Positions 16,355 through 25,135 are shown, numbered from the stretch's first letter. The stretch is DNA of 64,000 nucleotides from Gammaproteobacteria bacterium (GCA_020832085.1 JAFIFJ010000006.1:32914-96913), one strand, 5' to 3'. The notes: a model not told the origin generated them from the letters alone. Numbers and translations are program-made.

Positions 16355-17695
16355 GTGTCGCTACCTTCGAATTTCGATCTGGCTATTACCGGTGGGCATC
16401 TTGTGACCATGGCTGAGCCGGCTGAGATCGAACAGGGGAGTGTGCTGATCTCGGGCAACCGCATTGCGGCCATGGGCGCCGATACCGACCTTCCGGATTG
16501 GACTGCAGACAGGGTGTTGCATGTCCCCGGGATGGTCGTCATGCCGGGTTTCGTCAACTGCCACACCCACATTGCTTCCAACATTCTGTTGCGGGGGCTG
16601 AACGAGGATGTGCAGCTGTTCGAGTGGCTGAGCACCATGTGGAAGCTCAAGCGCAACTTCGATCCGGAAACGCTGCGTCTTGCGAGTCTGGTCGGGCTGG
16701 CGGAGATGGCCCTGGCCGGAATCACCGCCTTCAACGAGCACTTCGATGCCTATTCGGTGACGCCCGAGGTGACCGCCCTCGGCGAGATCCCCCTGCGTGC
16801 CACCCTCGGCTACGGCTTTGCGGACGTCGGTCTTTATGCATCCATCGCCGACTGGTCCTACGGGGCGCTGGCGAGGTTCGGCGACATCGTCGACGCGCAC
16901 CACGGTGCGCTGGACGGACGCCTGCGGGTGGCCCTGTCTCCCCATGCGACCTACTCCTGCACCGAGCGGCTGTGGCGATGTTGCGACGAGGTGGCGCGAA
17001 CCCATGGACTGTCGGTCCATACCCACCTTTCGGAGGGCGAACAGGAACTGCGCTTCGTGGACGATCATTACGGACAGAGTCCGACGGCCTGGCTGGCGTC
17101 CCTCGGTGTCCTGGGCAGCCACGTGACCGCGGCCCACTGCTCCATGCTCACGGCAGCGGACATCCGCCAGCTTGCGGATCTCGGTGTGAGAATTGCCCAC
17201 TGCCCGGTGAGCAATGCCAAGCTGTGTTCGGGAACCATGCCCATGAAGGCCGTGCTGGAGGCAGGCATTACCGTGGGCCTCGCCACGGACGGACCGGCGA
17301 GCCACAACACGCTGGACATGTTCCAGGAGATGAAGTTCTGTGCCATCACCCACAAGAACGCCAACCTCGACCCGGAGCTGCTGCCGGTGGGGCGGATGCT
17401 GGCGCTGGCAACTCGTGATGCGGCCAGGGCCATGCACCTGGAGGAAGTGGGAACCCTGGCGGTGGGCCAGCTGGCGGATCTGATCGTGGTGGATGTGGAC
17501 AAGCCCCACACGGCGCCGGTCTATTCGGTGCCGGCGGCGCTGGTCTATTCCAGCCGGGCTGATGATGTCGTCCACACCGTGGTCGATGGCCGGGTCGTGG
17601 TGGAGAACCGCAGCGTTCAGGGTGTCGATGTTCCGGCGTTGCTACGTGAGTTGCGCAGCCGCGCGCTGGCCCTGCGGGATCGCAGTCTGGCCTGA
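16355..17695 (+). CDS. amidohydrolase, ATZ/TRZ or MTA/SAH deaminase type
   Basis: A 446-residue metal-dependent deaminase of the amidohydrolase superfamily. Metal ligands can be read as H70 and H72 (NCHTHIASN), H222 and H224 (VHTHLSEGE), H261 (TAAHCSM) and D312 (LATDGPASHNTLDM). The N-terminal ITGGHLVTM and C-terminal LADLIVVDVD form the composite beta domain. The family includes S-adenosylhomocysteine/methylthioadenosine deaminase, guanine deaminase and triazine hydrolases; the glutamate-rich VHTHLSEGEQE fits the nucleoside-base deaminase branch. GTG 16355 has an upstream CGGGAG site. A ribokinase follows after 132 bases. Confidence 0.87.
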   Translation: MSLPSNFDLAITGGHLVTMAEPAEIEQGSVLISGNRIAAMGADTDLPDWTADRVLHVPGMVVMPGFVNCHTHIASNILLRGLNEDVQLFEWLSTMWKLKRNFDPETLRLASLVGLAEMALAGITAFNEHFDAYSVTPEVTALGEIPLRATLGYGFADVGLYASIADWSYGALARFGDIVDAHHGALDGRLRVALSPHATYSCTERLWRCCDEVARTHGLSVHTHLSEGEQELRFVDDHYGQSPTAWLASLGVLGSHVTAAHCSMLTAADIRQLADLGVRIAHCPVSNAKLCSGTMPMKAVLEAGITVGLATDGPASHNTLDMFQEMKFCAITHKNANLDPELLPVGRMLALATRDAARAMHLEEVGTLAVGQLADLIVVDVDKPHTAPVYSVPAALVYSSRADDVVHTVVDGRVVVENRSVQGVDVPALLRELRSRALALRDRSLA

Positions 17696-17827
17696 ACCGA
17701 CCGGCCAGGGCGCGCAGTGGCATTGCCTTCAGCTCCGGCGTCGGCGCGTCGGACCGGCCGGACTTCGGTGTGGCGTGGCCTGGCTACAAGGCAGATCCTG
17801 GTGGGACGGCAGTTTGGATGACGCGCT

Positions 17828-18715
17828 ATGGCAATCTGGAACCTCGGCTCCATCAACTCGGACAGGGTCTACGACCTTCCCCATCTGCCGGAGCCGGGCG
17901 AGACGCTGGCCGCCACCGGCGTCCGGTTCGGACTCGGCGGCAAGGGTGCCAACATGTCCGTGGCCGCGGCCCGCGCCGGCGCAACCGTCCACCATCTGGG
18001 TGCAGTGGGGCGGGACGGCGGGGAACTCGTCCATCGGTTGTCGGGGTACGGCGTGGAGACCCGCCACGTGGTCACCCTGGACGGGCAGACGGGTCACGCC
18101 ATCATTGCGGTGTCCCCGAGCGGGGAGAACCACATCATTATCGATCCCGGTGCCAACCGCGCCCTGTCCGCAGAGGCCATTGGCGAGGCGCTCTGCTGCG
18201 CGCAGGCCGGTGACTTTTTCGTCACCCAGAACGAGACCTCACAGCAATTGACGGCATGCCGGGCCGCGGCCGCCATGGGGCTGAAAGTCTGCTACGCCGC
18301 GGCGCCCTTCGACGCCGAAGCGGTGATGGCTGTCCTGCCCCATCTGGACCTGTTGATCCTCAATGCTGTCGAGGCATCACAGCTCGAGCGGGCCCTGGGC
18401 CAGGGTGTGGAGCAGCTGCCGGTGGCGGATATCGTCGTGACCCGCGGCGAGAGCGGCTGCCAGTGGATCAGCAAAGCGGAAGGCCTCGTGCGGCAGTTCC
18501 CGGCGTACGTCGTGCAGGCGGTCGATACCACCGGGGCCGGCGACACGTTCACCGGCTATCTGCTGGCCGGTCTCGACCGCGGCCTGCCCATGGCAGCAGC
18601 CATCGATCTGGCCAGCATGGCCGCGGCGCTCATGGTGAGCCGCAGGGGCACGGCGGACGTGATTCCCGAGTTGAGCGAAGTGGAAAGCGCCATGGAAGGG
18701 GCCCTGGCGCCCTGA
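17828..18715 (+). CDS. PfkB-family sugar kinase, ribokinase-like
   Basis: A 295-residue carbohydrate kinase. It shows the N-terminal GSINSD and the first PfkB signature GGKGANMSVAAARAGA, and the second signature with catalytic aspartate D239 in DTTGAGDTFTGYLLA. Ribokinases phosphorylate D-ribose at O5. With the nucleoside hydrolase upstream, the enzyme would channel released ribose into the pentose phosphate pathway. Another sugar or a nucleoside as substrate cannot be excluded. A weak hairpin that could terminate transcription overlaps its 3' end. Confidence 0.85.
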   Translation: MAIWNLGSINSDRVYDLPHLPEPGETLAATGVRFGLGGKGANMSVAAARAGATVHHLGAVGRDGGELVHRLSGYGVETRHVVTLDGQTGHAIIAVSPSGENHIIIDPGANRALSAEAIGEALCCAQAGDFFVTQNETSQQLTACRAAAAMGLKVCYAAAPFDAEAVMAVLPHLDLLILNAVEASQLERALGQGVEQLPVADIVVTRGESGCQWISKAEGLVRQFPAYVVQAVDTTGAGDTFTGYLLAGLDRGLPMAAAIDLASMAAALMVSRRGTADVIPELSEVESAMEGALAP

Positions 18716-18733
18716 GGCTTGGTGCCTCCAGGG
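18710..18733. terminator. hairpin between convergent genes
   Basis: CCCTGAGGC (18710-18718) pairs with GCCTCCAGGG (18724-18733) across a five-base loop, with one bulged base. It sits between the convergent ribokinase gene and the small envelope gene. There is no clear U-tract on either strand, so termination is only suggested. Confidence 0.35.
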
Positions 18734-18741
18734 TGCTGTAT

Positions 18742-19146
18742 TCAATCCAAGGGTTCGAGCCTGAAGGGCACGTCAGAACTGCGGTCGCCGACGAACCAGC
18801 TGATCACCTGATCACGCCAGCCATACTTGGCGGCCATGAGACTGTGGATGCGTTCGCTACTCGTGGGTTCCGGATGGGCTCGATAGGACCTTCTGACGCC
18901 TTGGCGCTCCACTGCGACCAGGGGGTCGGCCATAACCCGCTGATGCCAACCTGAGCCCGGTCCTCCGCGCAGCCAGAGACTGCCGGCATCCTCCACGACC
19001 CAGAGTCGCGTCCGGGCCATACCGTCCCCGGAACGGGTTTCGAGAACGACCACTTCGCCGCTCTCGGACGCGACGAACTGCAGCGCAAAGGCGGCAAGGG
19101 CGAGCCCGAACACCACACCGGCGACCCACGCCATGACCTTCCACAT
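18742..19146 (-). CDS. membrane-anchored PNPOx-like small protein (DUF2255-like)
   Basis: A 134-residue protein with one N-terminal membrane segment (about residues 3-26). The exposed domain has RTRLWVVEDAGSLWLRGG, GWHQRVMADPLVAVERQG and a late MAAKYGWRDQVISWF. This strand order and the basic and aromatic pattern resemble small split-barrel (PNPOx-like) proteins of the DUF2255 or DUF385 type. ATG 19146 has a GAGAGGGG site. Cofactor and function are unknown. The lipoprotein at 33492-33977 carries a similar domain. Confidence 0.6.
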   Translation of the reverse strand: MWKVMAWVAGVVFGLALAAFALQFVASESGEVVVLETRSGDGMARTRLWVVEDAGSLWLRGGPGSGWHQRVMADPLVAVERQGVRRSYRAHPEPTSSERIHSLMAAKYGWRDQVISWFVGDRSSDVPFRLEPLD

Positions 19147-19385
19147 GAACCCCTCTCCCCATCGAGGCAGGCAGTGAGCCTACCCTTGGCGAACATGCAC
19201 TGCCGTTGGACCACTCTTGTCGCCCATCGATACCTTGCCGTCAAGTCATGCTGCGATGAAGCCAGAGCCCTCTGCGCCGAGTCGAAGGGCATGGGCAATT
19301 CCTGTTCGCGACGACGAATGGGCTGCCCGAAGCGGGCTTCGGGCTGGCATTATCGCCGGGGGCGATGATCGGGAGCTGCCAAACC

Positions 19386-20036
19386 ATGAACGGGGGAATG
19401 CGCGAACGGGCGAAAGCCCACATGCCCATGGTCCTGCTGACCTTGCTCAGCATCATCCAGGCCCTCGCCCTGGAACTCACCTGGGAACACATCCGCGAGC
19501 AGCCCTATCTTTTCGAAGTGACCTGGACTGCGATCCTCGCCTGGATTCAGGTGGTGACCACACTCCTCGGCATCCTGCTGATCTGGCTGCTTTACAGCAC
19601 CATGGTGATGCGCTTTCGCTGGGTGCCCTCCACCAGCGATACGCTGTTTCCCTTCGCCATCGGCCTCATCGAGTTCACCCTGATCGCCATGCTGGGACCC
19701 GAGAGTTACATGGGCTGGTTCCTGGTTCTTGCCCTGCTCTTCGCCATCACCCACTGGTCGATCCAGAGGATCATGGTGCAGGCCCGGCGGGACGAAGAGA
19801 ATGCGGTCTTCTTCTCCAAGGTGCAGCCGGCGATTCTGCGGGACTTCATGCCCACCATTGCCACCTGCACGGCACTGGCCGGATTCGGAATCGCACTCGG
19901 CGTCACGGGCCACCAGGGCATCTTTGCGCTGCTTGCGCTGTTGCTGGCGGCGGCTGCGATCACGTTTCAGATTCACCTCAATGCCCGCTATTGGCGCCAG
20001 GCCATGGCCCTGGACAGTGAGTCCGGCCCAACCTGA
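19386..20036 (+). CDS. integral membrane protein, unknown
   Basis: A 216-residue hydrophobic protein with about six predicted membrane helices. Examples are MVLLTLLSIIQALAL, IQVVTTLLGILLIWLLY, WFLVLALLFAITHW and IFALLALLLAAAAITF. A short charged cytoplasmic loop (RIMVQARRDEENAVFF) follows the fourth helix. I do not recognise the family. ATG 19386 is chosen because GGGAG lies upstream; ATG 19365 and ATG 19398 are alternatives. It lies immediately upstream of the truncated tpsA, with no obvious link. Confidence 0.65.
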   Translation: MNGGMRERAKAHMPMVLLTLLSIIQALALELTWEHIREQPYLFEVTWTAILAWIQVVTTLLGILLIWLLYSTMVMRFRWVPSTSDTLFPFAIGLIEFTLIAMLGPESYMGWFLVLALLFAITHWSIQRIMVQARRDEENAVFFSKVQPAILRDFMPTIATCTALAGFGIALGVTGHQGIFALLALLLAAAAITFQIHLNARYWRQAMALDSESGPT

Positions 20037-20192
20037 TCGAAACAGTCCGATCCCGTTCAAACGGTTACGGTCCTTGTCCTGCTTGCTCTCAGGGCCTGAG
20101 CCCCCGGGCCAGAGGTCGACCCGCGGCCGTGAAGGACGACAGCCGGGCTCCCCAGGTCCGAGCGTTGGGACTCTGCAGCGGCCATAAAGCCC

Positions 20193-20666
20193 TTGGGTCA
20201 TCTGAGCTTCGACGGCAGCCTGGAGCTGATCGCACTGGACGGTTTCACTGGGACGATCGGGACCAGCTTCACGCCCATCACCTACGCTTCGGCCAGCGGT
20301 GCCTTCAGCAACGTCATTCAGCCGCCGGACCTGGGCTTCGATCCGGTGTTCGGCCCCACCGGCCTGCAGACGACCCTGACGCAGGTGGGCGATGACATGC
20401 TCGATCCGGTTGCTCCCGTTGATCCGGTCGATCCAGGACCTGAGCCCACCGATCCGCCGCCGCCCTCGTCGCCGACCGAGGCGCGTGCCATAGCCAAGAA
20501 TCTGCTGGAGTCCCAGGGCACGAGCCTGGAGGAAGTGGAGGCTTCCGACGAGATTACGGAACTGGCGGACGAACAGGACCGCAACGAGGAACTCTGCGAC
20601 GAGCAGCTCGATCGGCCCGAACAGCGTACGACGTCCCAGCAGGGCGTCGGCTGCCGGAGCATCTGA
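20193..20666 (+). pseudogene. decapitated tpsA remnant (C-terminal end only)
   Basis: Only about 155 residues of a TpsA protein survive, starting at LSFDGSLELIALDGF near 20202. From there to the stop they align with the last part of the TpsA at 1-3777: GTSFTPITYASASG versus GTSFQPITYASATG, then a shared Cys-containing tail (codons at 20595 and 20652). Upstream the frame closes at 20130, and the intervening codons show no TpsA similarity. There is no secretion domain, signal peptide or ribosome site; the TTG at 20193 is only the first possible start. The stop is one base from the intact tpsB, with the same TGAGATGA junction as in the first locus. No transposase flanks the break. An assembly error is a less likely alternative. 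Confidence 0.78.
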
Positions 20667-20667
20667 G

Positions 20668-22221
20668 ATGACTCCGCTGCTGCGCTGTATCGTCCTCCTT
20701 GCTGCGTTCTGGGTGGGCGGCGCCAGTCCGGGCGTCGCGAGCGCCGAGGAGATCACCTACTTTACGGTCACCGAGTTTGTGGTCACGGGTGACAATCCGC
20801 TCACGCAGCCGGAAACCCACGCCATCCTCGCACCCTATCTTGGCGAGCAGGCGGGTCTGCTGGGGCTGCAGAACGCGGCCGCCGCCCTCGAGCAGGCCAT
20901 GCGTGCCCGGGGCCATCAGTTTCATCGCGTGGTGATTCCACCTCAGCGGGCTCGCGGCCGCTTCGAACTGCGTGCGCTGGAGTTTCGGGTCGGGGCGGTG
21001 GAGGTGGAAGGCAATCAGCACTTCGATGACGCCAACATCCGCGCGATGCTGCCTTCGCTGCGGCCGGGTACGACGCCCAACAGCAGGGCCCTCGCCCGTG
21101 AGGTTCAGCGCGCCAATCGGCACCCTTCCAAGCGCCTCGCCCTGACCATGAAACGTGGTGCCGGAGAAGACGAAATCGATACGCTGATCAGCGTCCGCGA
21201 TCAGAGTCCTCACACGCTGTTTCTGGCGCTGAACAATCGCGGCTCACGGGAAACCGGCAAGGAGCGCCTGTCGCTGGGCTATCAGTACAGCAACCTCTTC
21301 GGACTCGACCACACGGCGACCCTCAGCTACACCACGGCGCCGGGGAAATGGGGGGACGTCAGACAGTACGGTGCCAGCTATCGCATTCCGTTCTACCGAC
21401 AGGCGAGCAGCCTGACTTTGCTCGCCAGTCACTCCGACGTCAGCTCCGGGACCGTGGCCGAGTTCTTCGACGTGACCGGCAGGGGCACTGTGCTTGGCGC
21501 CACCTGGCGCCACAGCCTGCTCAACGTCGGCCGCTACAACCACCGCGTTCAGCTGCAGCTGCTCGACAAGGCCTTCGACAATGACATCGACTTTCTCGGC
21601 CAGCCCATCGGGGCGGACGTCCGCTCCCGCCCCGTCTCCCTGCGCTACGAGGGCGAGTGGGTGCTCGACGAGGCCAACGCCGGTTTCCATCTCGGTTGGC
21701 ATCGCAATCTGAAGTGGGGCCCCGACAACGATCGCGAGTCCTACGAGGCTTCGCGCACGGGGGCTTCGCCGGGCTGGTCCACGTTCACCGCTGGCGGCTT
21801 CGTCGACCGTCGTCTGACCGGGGCGTGGCTGCTTCGTGGGCGCCTGGAGGGCCAGTACGCGGACGAGCCACTCATTTCTGGTGAGCAGTTCGGACTCGGT
21901 GGTACCGGTTCGGTGCGAGGTTTCCTGCAGCGTGCCACCTCTGTCGACGATGGCGTCAGTGCTGCCCTGGAACTCTGGATGCCGCCGCCTCACCCGACGC
22001 TGCAAGTCCTGACCTTTGTCGATGGTGGCCTGGGGCGTCGTCGCAATACCCAGCTGGGTGAGGTGCGGCGCGTGGAGCTGGCCAGCGCCGGTCTCGGGCT
22101 GCGCTGGCAGCCTGTGGACTGGCTGCGCGTCGTCCTCGACTGGGCGGTGGTGCTGGACGGCTTTGGCACCGTCGATGCTGGCGATCATCGCCTTCACTTC
22201 AACCTTTCGGCGGTCTTCTGA
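20668..22221 (+). CDS. TpsB outer-membrane transporter, second copy
   Basis: A 517-residue paralog of the TpsB at 3779-5347. It has a signal peptide (about residues 1-26, ending ASAEE), POTRA domains at about 30-105 and 112-185 (VTGDNPLTQPETH..., VEVEGNQHFDDANIRAML), then the 16-strand barrel with VRGF near residue 416. The gene looks intact, although its cognate tpsA is reduced to a stump. It could therefore be an orphan, or it could export a TpsA encoded elsewhere. Its stop overlaps the next start by one base. Confidence 0.93.
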   Translation: MTPLLRCIVLLAAFWVGGASPGVASAEEITYFTVTEFVVTGDNPLTQPETHAILAPYLGEQAGLLGLQNAAAALEQAMRARGHQFHRVVIPPQRARGRFELRALEFRVGAVEVEGNQHFDDANIRAMLPSLRPGTTPNSRALAREVQRANRHPSKRLALTMKRGAGEDEIDTLISVRDQSPHTLFLALNNRGSRETGKERLSLGYQYSNLFGLDHTATLSYTTAPGKWGDVRQYGASYRIPFYRQASSLTLLASHSDVSSGTVAEFFDVTGRGTVLGATWRHSLLNVGRYNHRVQLQLLDKAFDNDIDFLGQPIGADVRSRPVSLRYEGEWVLDEANAGFHLGWHRNLKWGPDNDRESYEASRTGASPGWSTFTAGGFVDRRLTGAWLLRGRLEGQYADEPLISGEQFGLGGTGSVRGFLQRATSVDDGVSAALELWMPPPHPTLQVLTFVDGGLGRRRNTQLGEVRRVELASAGLGLRWQPVDWLRVVLDWAVVLDGFGTVDAGDHRLHFNLSAVF

Positions 22222-23042
22222 TGGCAACCCAATGTTTCAGGTATCTCCTCTGGCTGGGCTGCGGCCTGCTGCTCGCGATGGCGCTGCTTGCTCACGCCGA
22301 CAGTGGGGAGGCAGGGCGCGTTCTGATCGCGGTCGGGGAGGTGCAGGCAGTCCAGACCGATGGCAGTCGGCGCGATTTGTCCCGGGGTGATCCCGTTTTT
22401 GAAGGGGATACCCTGATCACGGGTGCGAGCGGGCGCATGCAGGTCCGCCTCACAGACGGCAGTCGGCTGGCCCTGCGGCCCGGGAGTGAGTTGCGCATCG
22501 ACGAGCATCGCTACCAGCCGGCTGCACCGCCCCAGCGGCAAAGCACCAGCCTCAGTCTTCAGCGCGGGGGTTTCCGCACGGTTACCGGGCAGGTGGCTGC
22601 GTCCAACCGCGCGGGTTATCGGGTCGCGACGCCGTTCGCAGTGATCGGTGTGCGTGGCACGGAATGGTTTGCGGTCATCACCGATCTTGGCCAGGGGGAG
22701 AACCTGATCCTGGGCGTTGAGCAGGGCAGCATCTTCGCTGAGAACGATGCGGGCAGCCTGAACCTCGGCGAGGACGCGGACTTCAACTTCGCCGTCGTGA
22801 CCTCGTTCGTGACGCTGCCGGAGGGCCTGCAGGCGCCGCCGGAGGGCACAGGCGACCTGCCGCCTCTCGAGCTGACGCCGGATGACGCCATCGCAGATGA
22901 GGACAGCGAACCCCCTGAAGGCGGGCCCGTGGTCGTGATCGGTGGCGAAGCGGAGGAGGAAGGCGACCTCGTACTGCTACTCACGACCGACTCGGAAGAC
23001 GAAGACGCACCGATTCTGCAGATTCAGCAGCGCTGCCTTTAG
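22221..23042 (+). CDS. FecR-domain periplasmic protein of the second TPS locus
   Basis: A 273-residue protein with a signal segment (about residues 8-30), a FecR domain at about 45-175 (FEGDTLITGASGRMQVRLTD, RGGFRTVTGQ, TPFAVIGVRGTEWF) and an acidic linker. The tail ends EDEDAPILQIQQRCL, nearly the same as the first FecR protein. The ATG shares its A with the tpsB stop, so translation is coupled. No sigma factor gene is nearby and no second membrane helix is visible. The conservation of both TpsB and FecR beside a dead TpsA suggests that they act together, which is inference. Confidence 0.85.
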   Translation: MATQCFRYLLWLGCGLLLAMALLAHADSGEAGRVLIAVGEVQAVQTDGSRRDLSRGDPVFEGDTLITGASGRMQVRLTDGSRLALRPGSELRIDEHRYQPAAPPQRQSTSLSLQRGGFRTVTGQVAASNRAGYRVATPFAVIGVRGTEWFAVITDLGQGENLILGVEQGSIFAENDAGSLNLGEDADFNFAVVTSFVTLPEGLQAPPEGTGDLPPLELTPDDAIADEDSEPPEGGPVVVIGGEAEEEGDLVLLLTTDSEDEDAPILQIQQRCL

Positions 23043-23177
23043 TGGGCCCATCATTCCCGACCCCCATCGACTGGCTGTCGTCATCCCAAACATGTTTCGC
23101 CAACGTCGCTAGCCGGATCGGTGCCGTTGCGCCATGAGCACAGCGATGTGACGGCATCCGGCGCGGCTTCGGGCAAC

Positions 23178-23193
23178 GCTGGTCTTGACCAGC
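23178..23193. promoter_or_regulatory. perfect inverted repeat upstream of MFS gene
   Basis: GCTGGTC (23178-23184) and GACCAGC (23187-23193) form a perfect inverted repeat with a TT centre, about 145 bases before the MFS start. The loop is too tight for a good RNA hairpin, so a protein-binding operator is more likely. No regulator gene is adjacent. Confidence 0.3.
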
Positions 23194-23336
23194 ACTGATG
23201 AATGTCAAGGTCTGGCCGGTGCGGGCTGCCTGCGCTACGCTGCCCGGCGCTGCAGCACAGGCGTGTCGCAGAACGTCTGGCCTGTGCGAGGCAGCAGGCC
23301 GTTTCGAGCCTCCCGGGCGAACTCGCGGATGACGGC

Positions 23337-24587
23337 ATGAAAAGACCTATCTTCTACGGCTGGTTTCTCGTTGCCTTGACTTTGTTCCTGCAGAGTATCG
23401 GCGTCGGCACCACCCTCTACATGTACAGCGTCATCGCCAGCGCCATCGGCACGGATATGCCCAGCGCCCGCTCGGTACTCATGCTCGGCTCTACGGGCAT
23501 GCTGGTGGTGGGGGCGATGCTGTCCCCCTTCGTCGGCCGGCTGCTCGACCGCCATCCCATGAAGTGGATCATCATCGGCGGTGGGGTCGCCCTCGGTGTG
23601 GGCTTCGTGCTGCTCGGCTTCAGCACCCGGATCTGGCATGTGGTCCTCTGCTATGTGCTCTTCATGGGTGTGGGACTGACGGCCCTCGGGTCGGTGGTGG
23701 CGTCCACGCTGCTCGCGCGCTGGTTCACGCGCTACCGGGGCCTGGCCATCGGTATTTCGGCCTTGGGCACCCAGTTCGGAGGCTTCGCCTACACGCCCAT
23801 GCTGGCGGCGCTGATCGAGGCGCAGGACTGGCGCGTCGCGGTCATGGTGATGGGGGTGGTGATCCTGATCCTGGTGCCCATCGCCGCCTACCTCTGGGTC
23901 ATCGACTACCCGGCGGAAAAGCACCTCGAGCCCGACGGCGAGCCGGCGCCGGAGGCGCTGCCGGAAGCAGCGCGCAGGCAGGCTGAAGCACCTGCCCATC
24001 CCGACGATGGCCTGCCCGTCCACAAGCTTATGGTGCAGCGCAATTTCATCATCCTGTTCATCTTCGCGGGCAGTCTCGGCGGGATGGTCAACAGTGCGGT
24101 CATCGCCAACCTGTCCCTGTTTGCCACGGACCTCGGCGAGTCGGTGACCCGCGGTGCCTTCCTCGTCTCCCTGCTGGCGTTCATCGGCCTGTTTACCAGT
24201 CCGCTGACCGGATGGCTCGGGGACCGCATCAACATCAAGGTCGTCGCCATGGGCCTGACCCTCCTCATGGCCGTGGCGTCCCTGCTTTACAGCGTGGCCG
24301 ACTCCTACCCCTGGCTGCTGATTGCCACGCTGTTCCAGGGCATGGCCGGTGGCGGCTTCTTCCCTCTGTGGGCGCTGCTGGTTGCACGGCTTTATCACTT
24401 GAGCGTCTACGGGCAGATCATGGGCACCACCGCCGTCGCCGCCTTTGGCGGTGCGGCCATCGGTCCGGTGTTTGCCGGTTGGCTGTTCGATCTCACCGAC
24501 AGCTATCGTCTGGTGTTCCTGATCTTCCTGGTCCAGCTGCTGCTGGTGACGGCTCTGGTGATGCTGCTGCGGCCGCGGGACCGCTGA
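23337..24587 (+). CDS. MFS transporter, monocarboxylate/oxalate-formate type
   Basis: A 416-residue, 12-helix major facilitator. It starts MKRPIFYGWFLVALTLFLQS; the FYGW opening is typical of monocarboxylate and oxalate/formate antiporter-like (MCT/OFA) members. A 45-residue charged central loop (about residues 200-245) separates the two halves. The second half has LTGWLGDRINIK and FQGMAGGGFFPLWALLVARLYH. ATG 23337 is chosen over the frame extending to 23202, whose translation is arginine-rich and lacks a helix. A small organic acid is the likely cargo. It is transcribed alone. Confidence 0.85.
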   Translation: MKRPIFYGWFLVALTLFLQSIGVGTTLYMYSVIASAIGTDMPSARSVLMLGSTGMLVVGAMLSPFVGRLLDRHPMKWIIIGGGVALGVGFVLLGFSTRIWHVVLCYVLFMGVGLTALGSVVASTLLARWFTRYRGLAIGISALGTQFGGFAYTPMLAALIEAQDWRVAVMVMGVVILILVPIAAYLWVIDYPAEKHLEPDGEPAPEALPEAARRQAEAPAHPDDGLPVHKLMVQRNFIILFIFAGSLGGMVNSAVIANLSLFATDLGESVTRGAFLVSLLAFIGLFTSPLTGWLGDRINIKVVAMGLTLLMAVASLLYSVADSYPWLLIATLFQGMAGGGFFPLWALLVARLYHLSVYGQIMGTTAVAAFGGAAIGPVFAGWLFDLTDSYRLVFLIFLVQLLLVTALVMLLRPRDR

Positions 24588-24745
24588 ACTCCCGGTGACG
24601 GCGTGGAGGGCTGGTATTCGAACGCACGCTGCGCCATCCGGAGCAGGGCAGCGGACTCGACCTGGGAGTCTTTCAGCGCGGGCTGCCTGGCATGGATGCG
24701 TTGCAATGCCCGCAGGCAGACGGATAGGTGCCTGCGTCCGGCGGG

Positions 24746-25135
24746 CTAGCCCGCCTCTGGATCCTGCTGAAACTCCATGATGTTGCCGCAGGGATCGTGG
24801 ATCCAGACGATCCGGTGCTGACCTTCGCCCATCACCCGCATGGGAATGCCCTTCGCTTCGAGATGGCCGACGGCTGCGTCGATGTCGCTGACGTACCAGG
24901 ACACGTGAAAGTGGGTGGGCTCGGGGGAGCCGCCCAAGGGCTCGCGGCCGATGACGTGCATCTGCACGCCCTGTTTCTCCACCCAGAAACCGAAGTCCGA
25001 TCCGGTGACGGGCTCCCGCCCGGGGATCTGGATCGGCACTTCGGGCAGGCCGAGGGTTTCGAGATAGAACTCCCGTGCCTCAGGCACCTGCCCGAGGACG
25101 TTCACGGCGGCGTGATTCATGCGTGTGATGTTCAT
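24746..25135 (-). CDS. VOC (glyoxalase/dioxygenase superfamily) protein
   Basis: A 129-residue single-domain vicinal oxygen chelate protein with two beta-alpha-beta-beta-beta units: MNHAAVNVLGQVPEAREFYLETLGLPE and the second beginning THFHVSWYVSDIDAAVGHLEAKGI. The final strand IHDPCGNIMEFQ carries the usual metal-ligand glutamate, and H8 and H76 are further candidate ligands. The activity (lyase, epimerase or fosfomycin-type resistance) cannot be decided from the sequence. The stop codon lies inside a 16-bp GC palindrome. Confidence 0.85.
   Translation of the reverse strand: MNITRMNHAAVNVLGQVPEAREFYLETLGLPEVPIQIPGREPVTGSDFGFWVEKQGVQMHVIGREPLGGSPEPTHFHVSWYVSDIDAAVGHLEAKGIPMRVMGEGQHRIVWIHDPCGNIMEFQQDPEAG

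Noticed and set aside
20193..20666. Possibility that the short TpsA-like frame is a complete small gene
   Set aside because: No ribosome site, only a TTG start, no signal peptide, and its whole similarity lies in the C-terminal end of a giant exoprotein.
24740..24755. 16-bp perfect palindrome GGCGGGCTAGCCCGCC
   Set aside because: It has no loop and no U-tract, and it contains the stop codon of the VOC gene. Probably chance GC symmetry; not called as a terminator.
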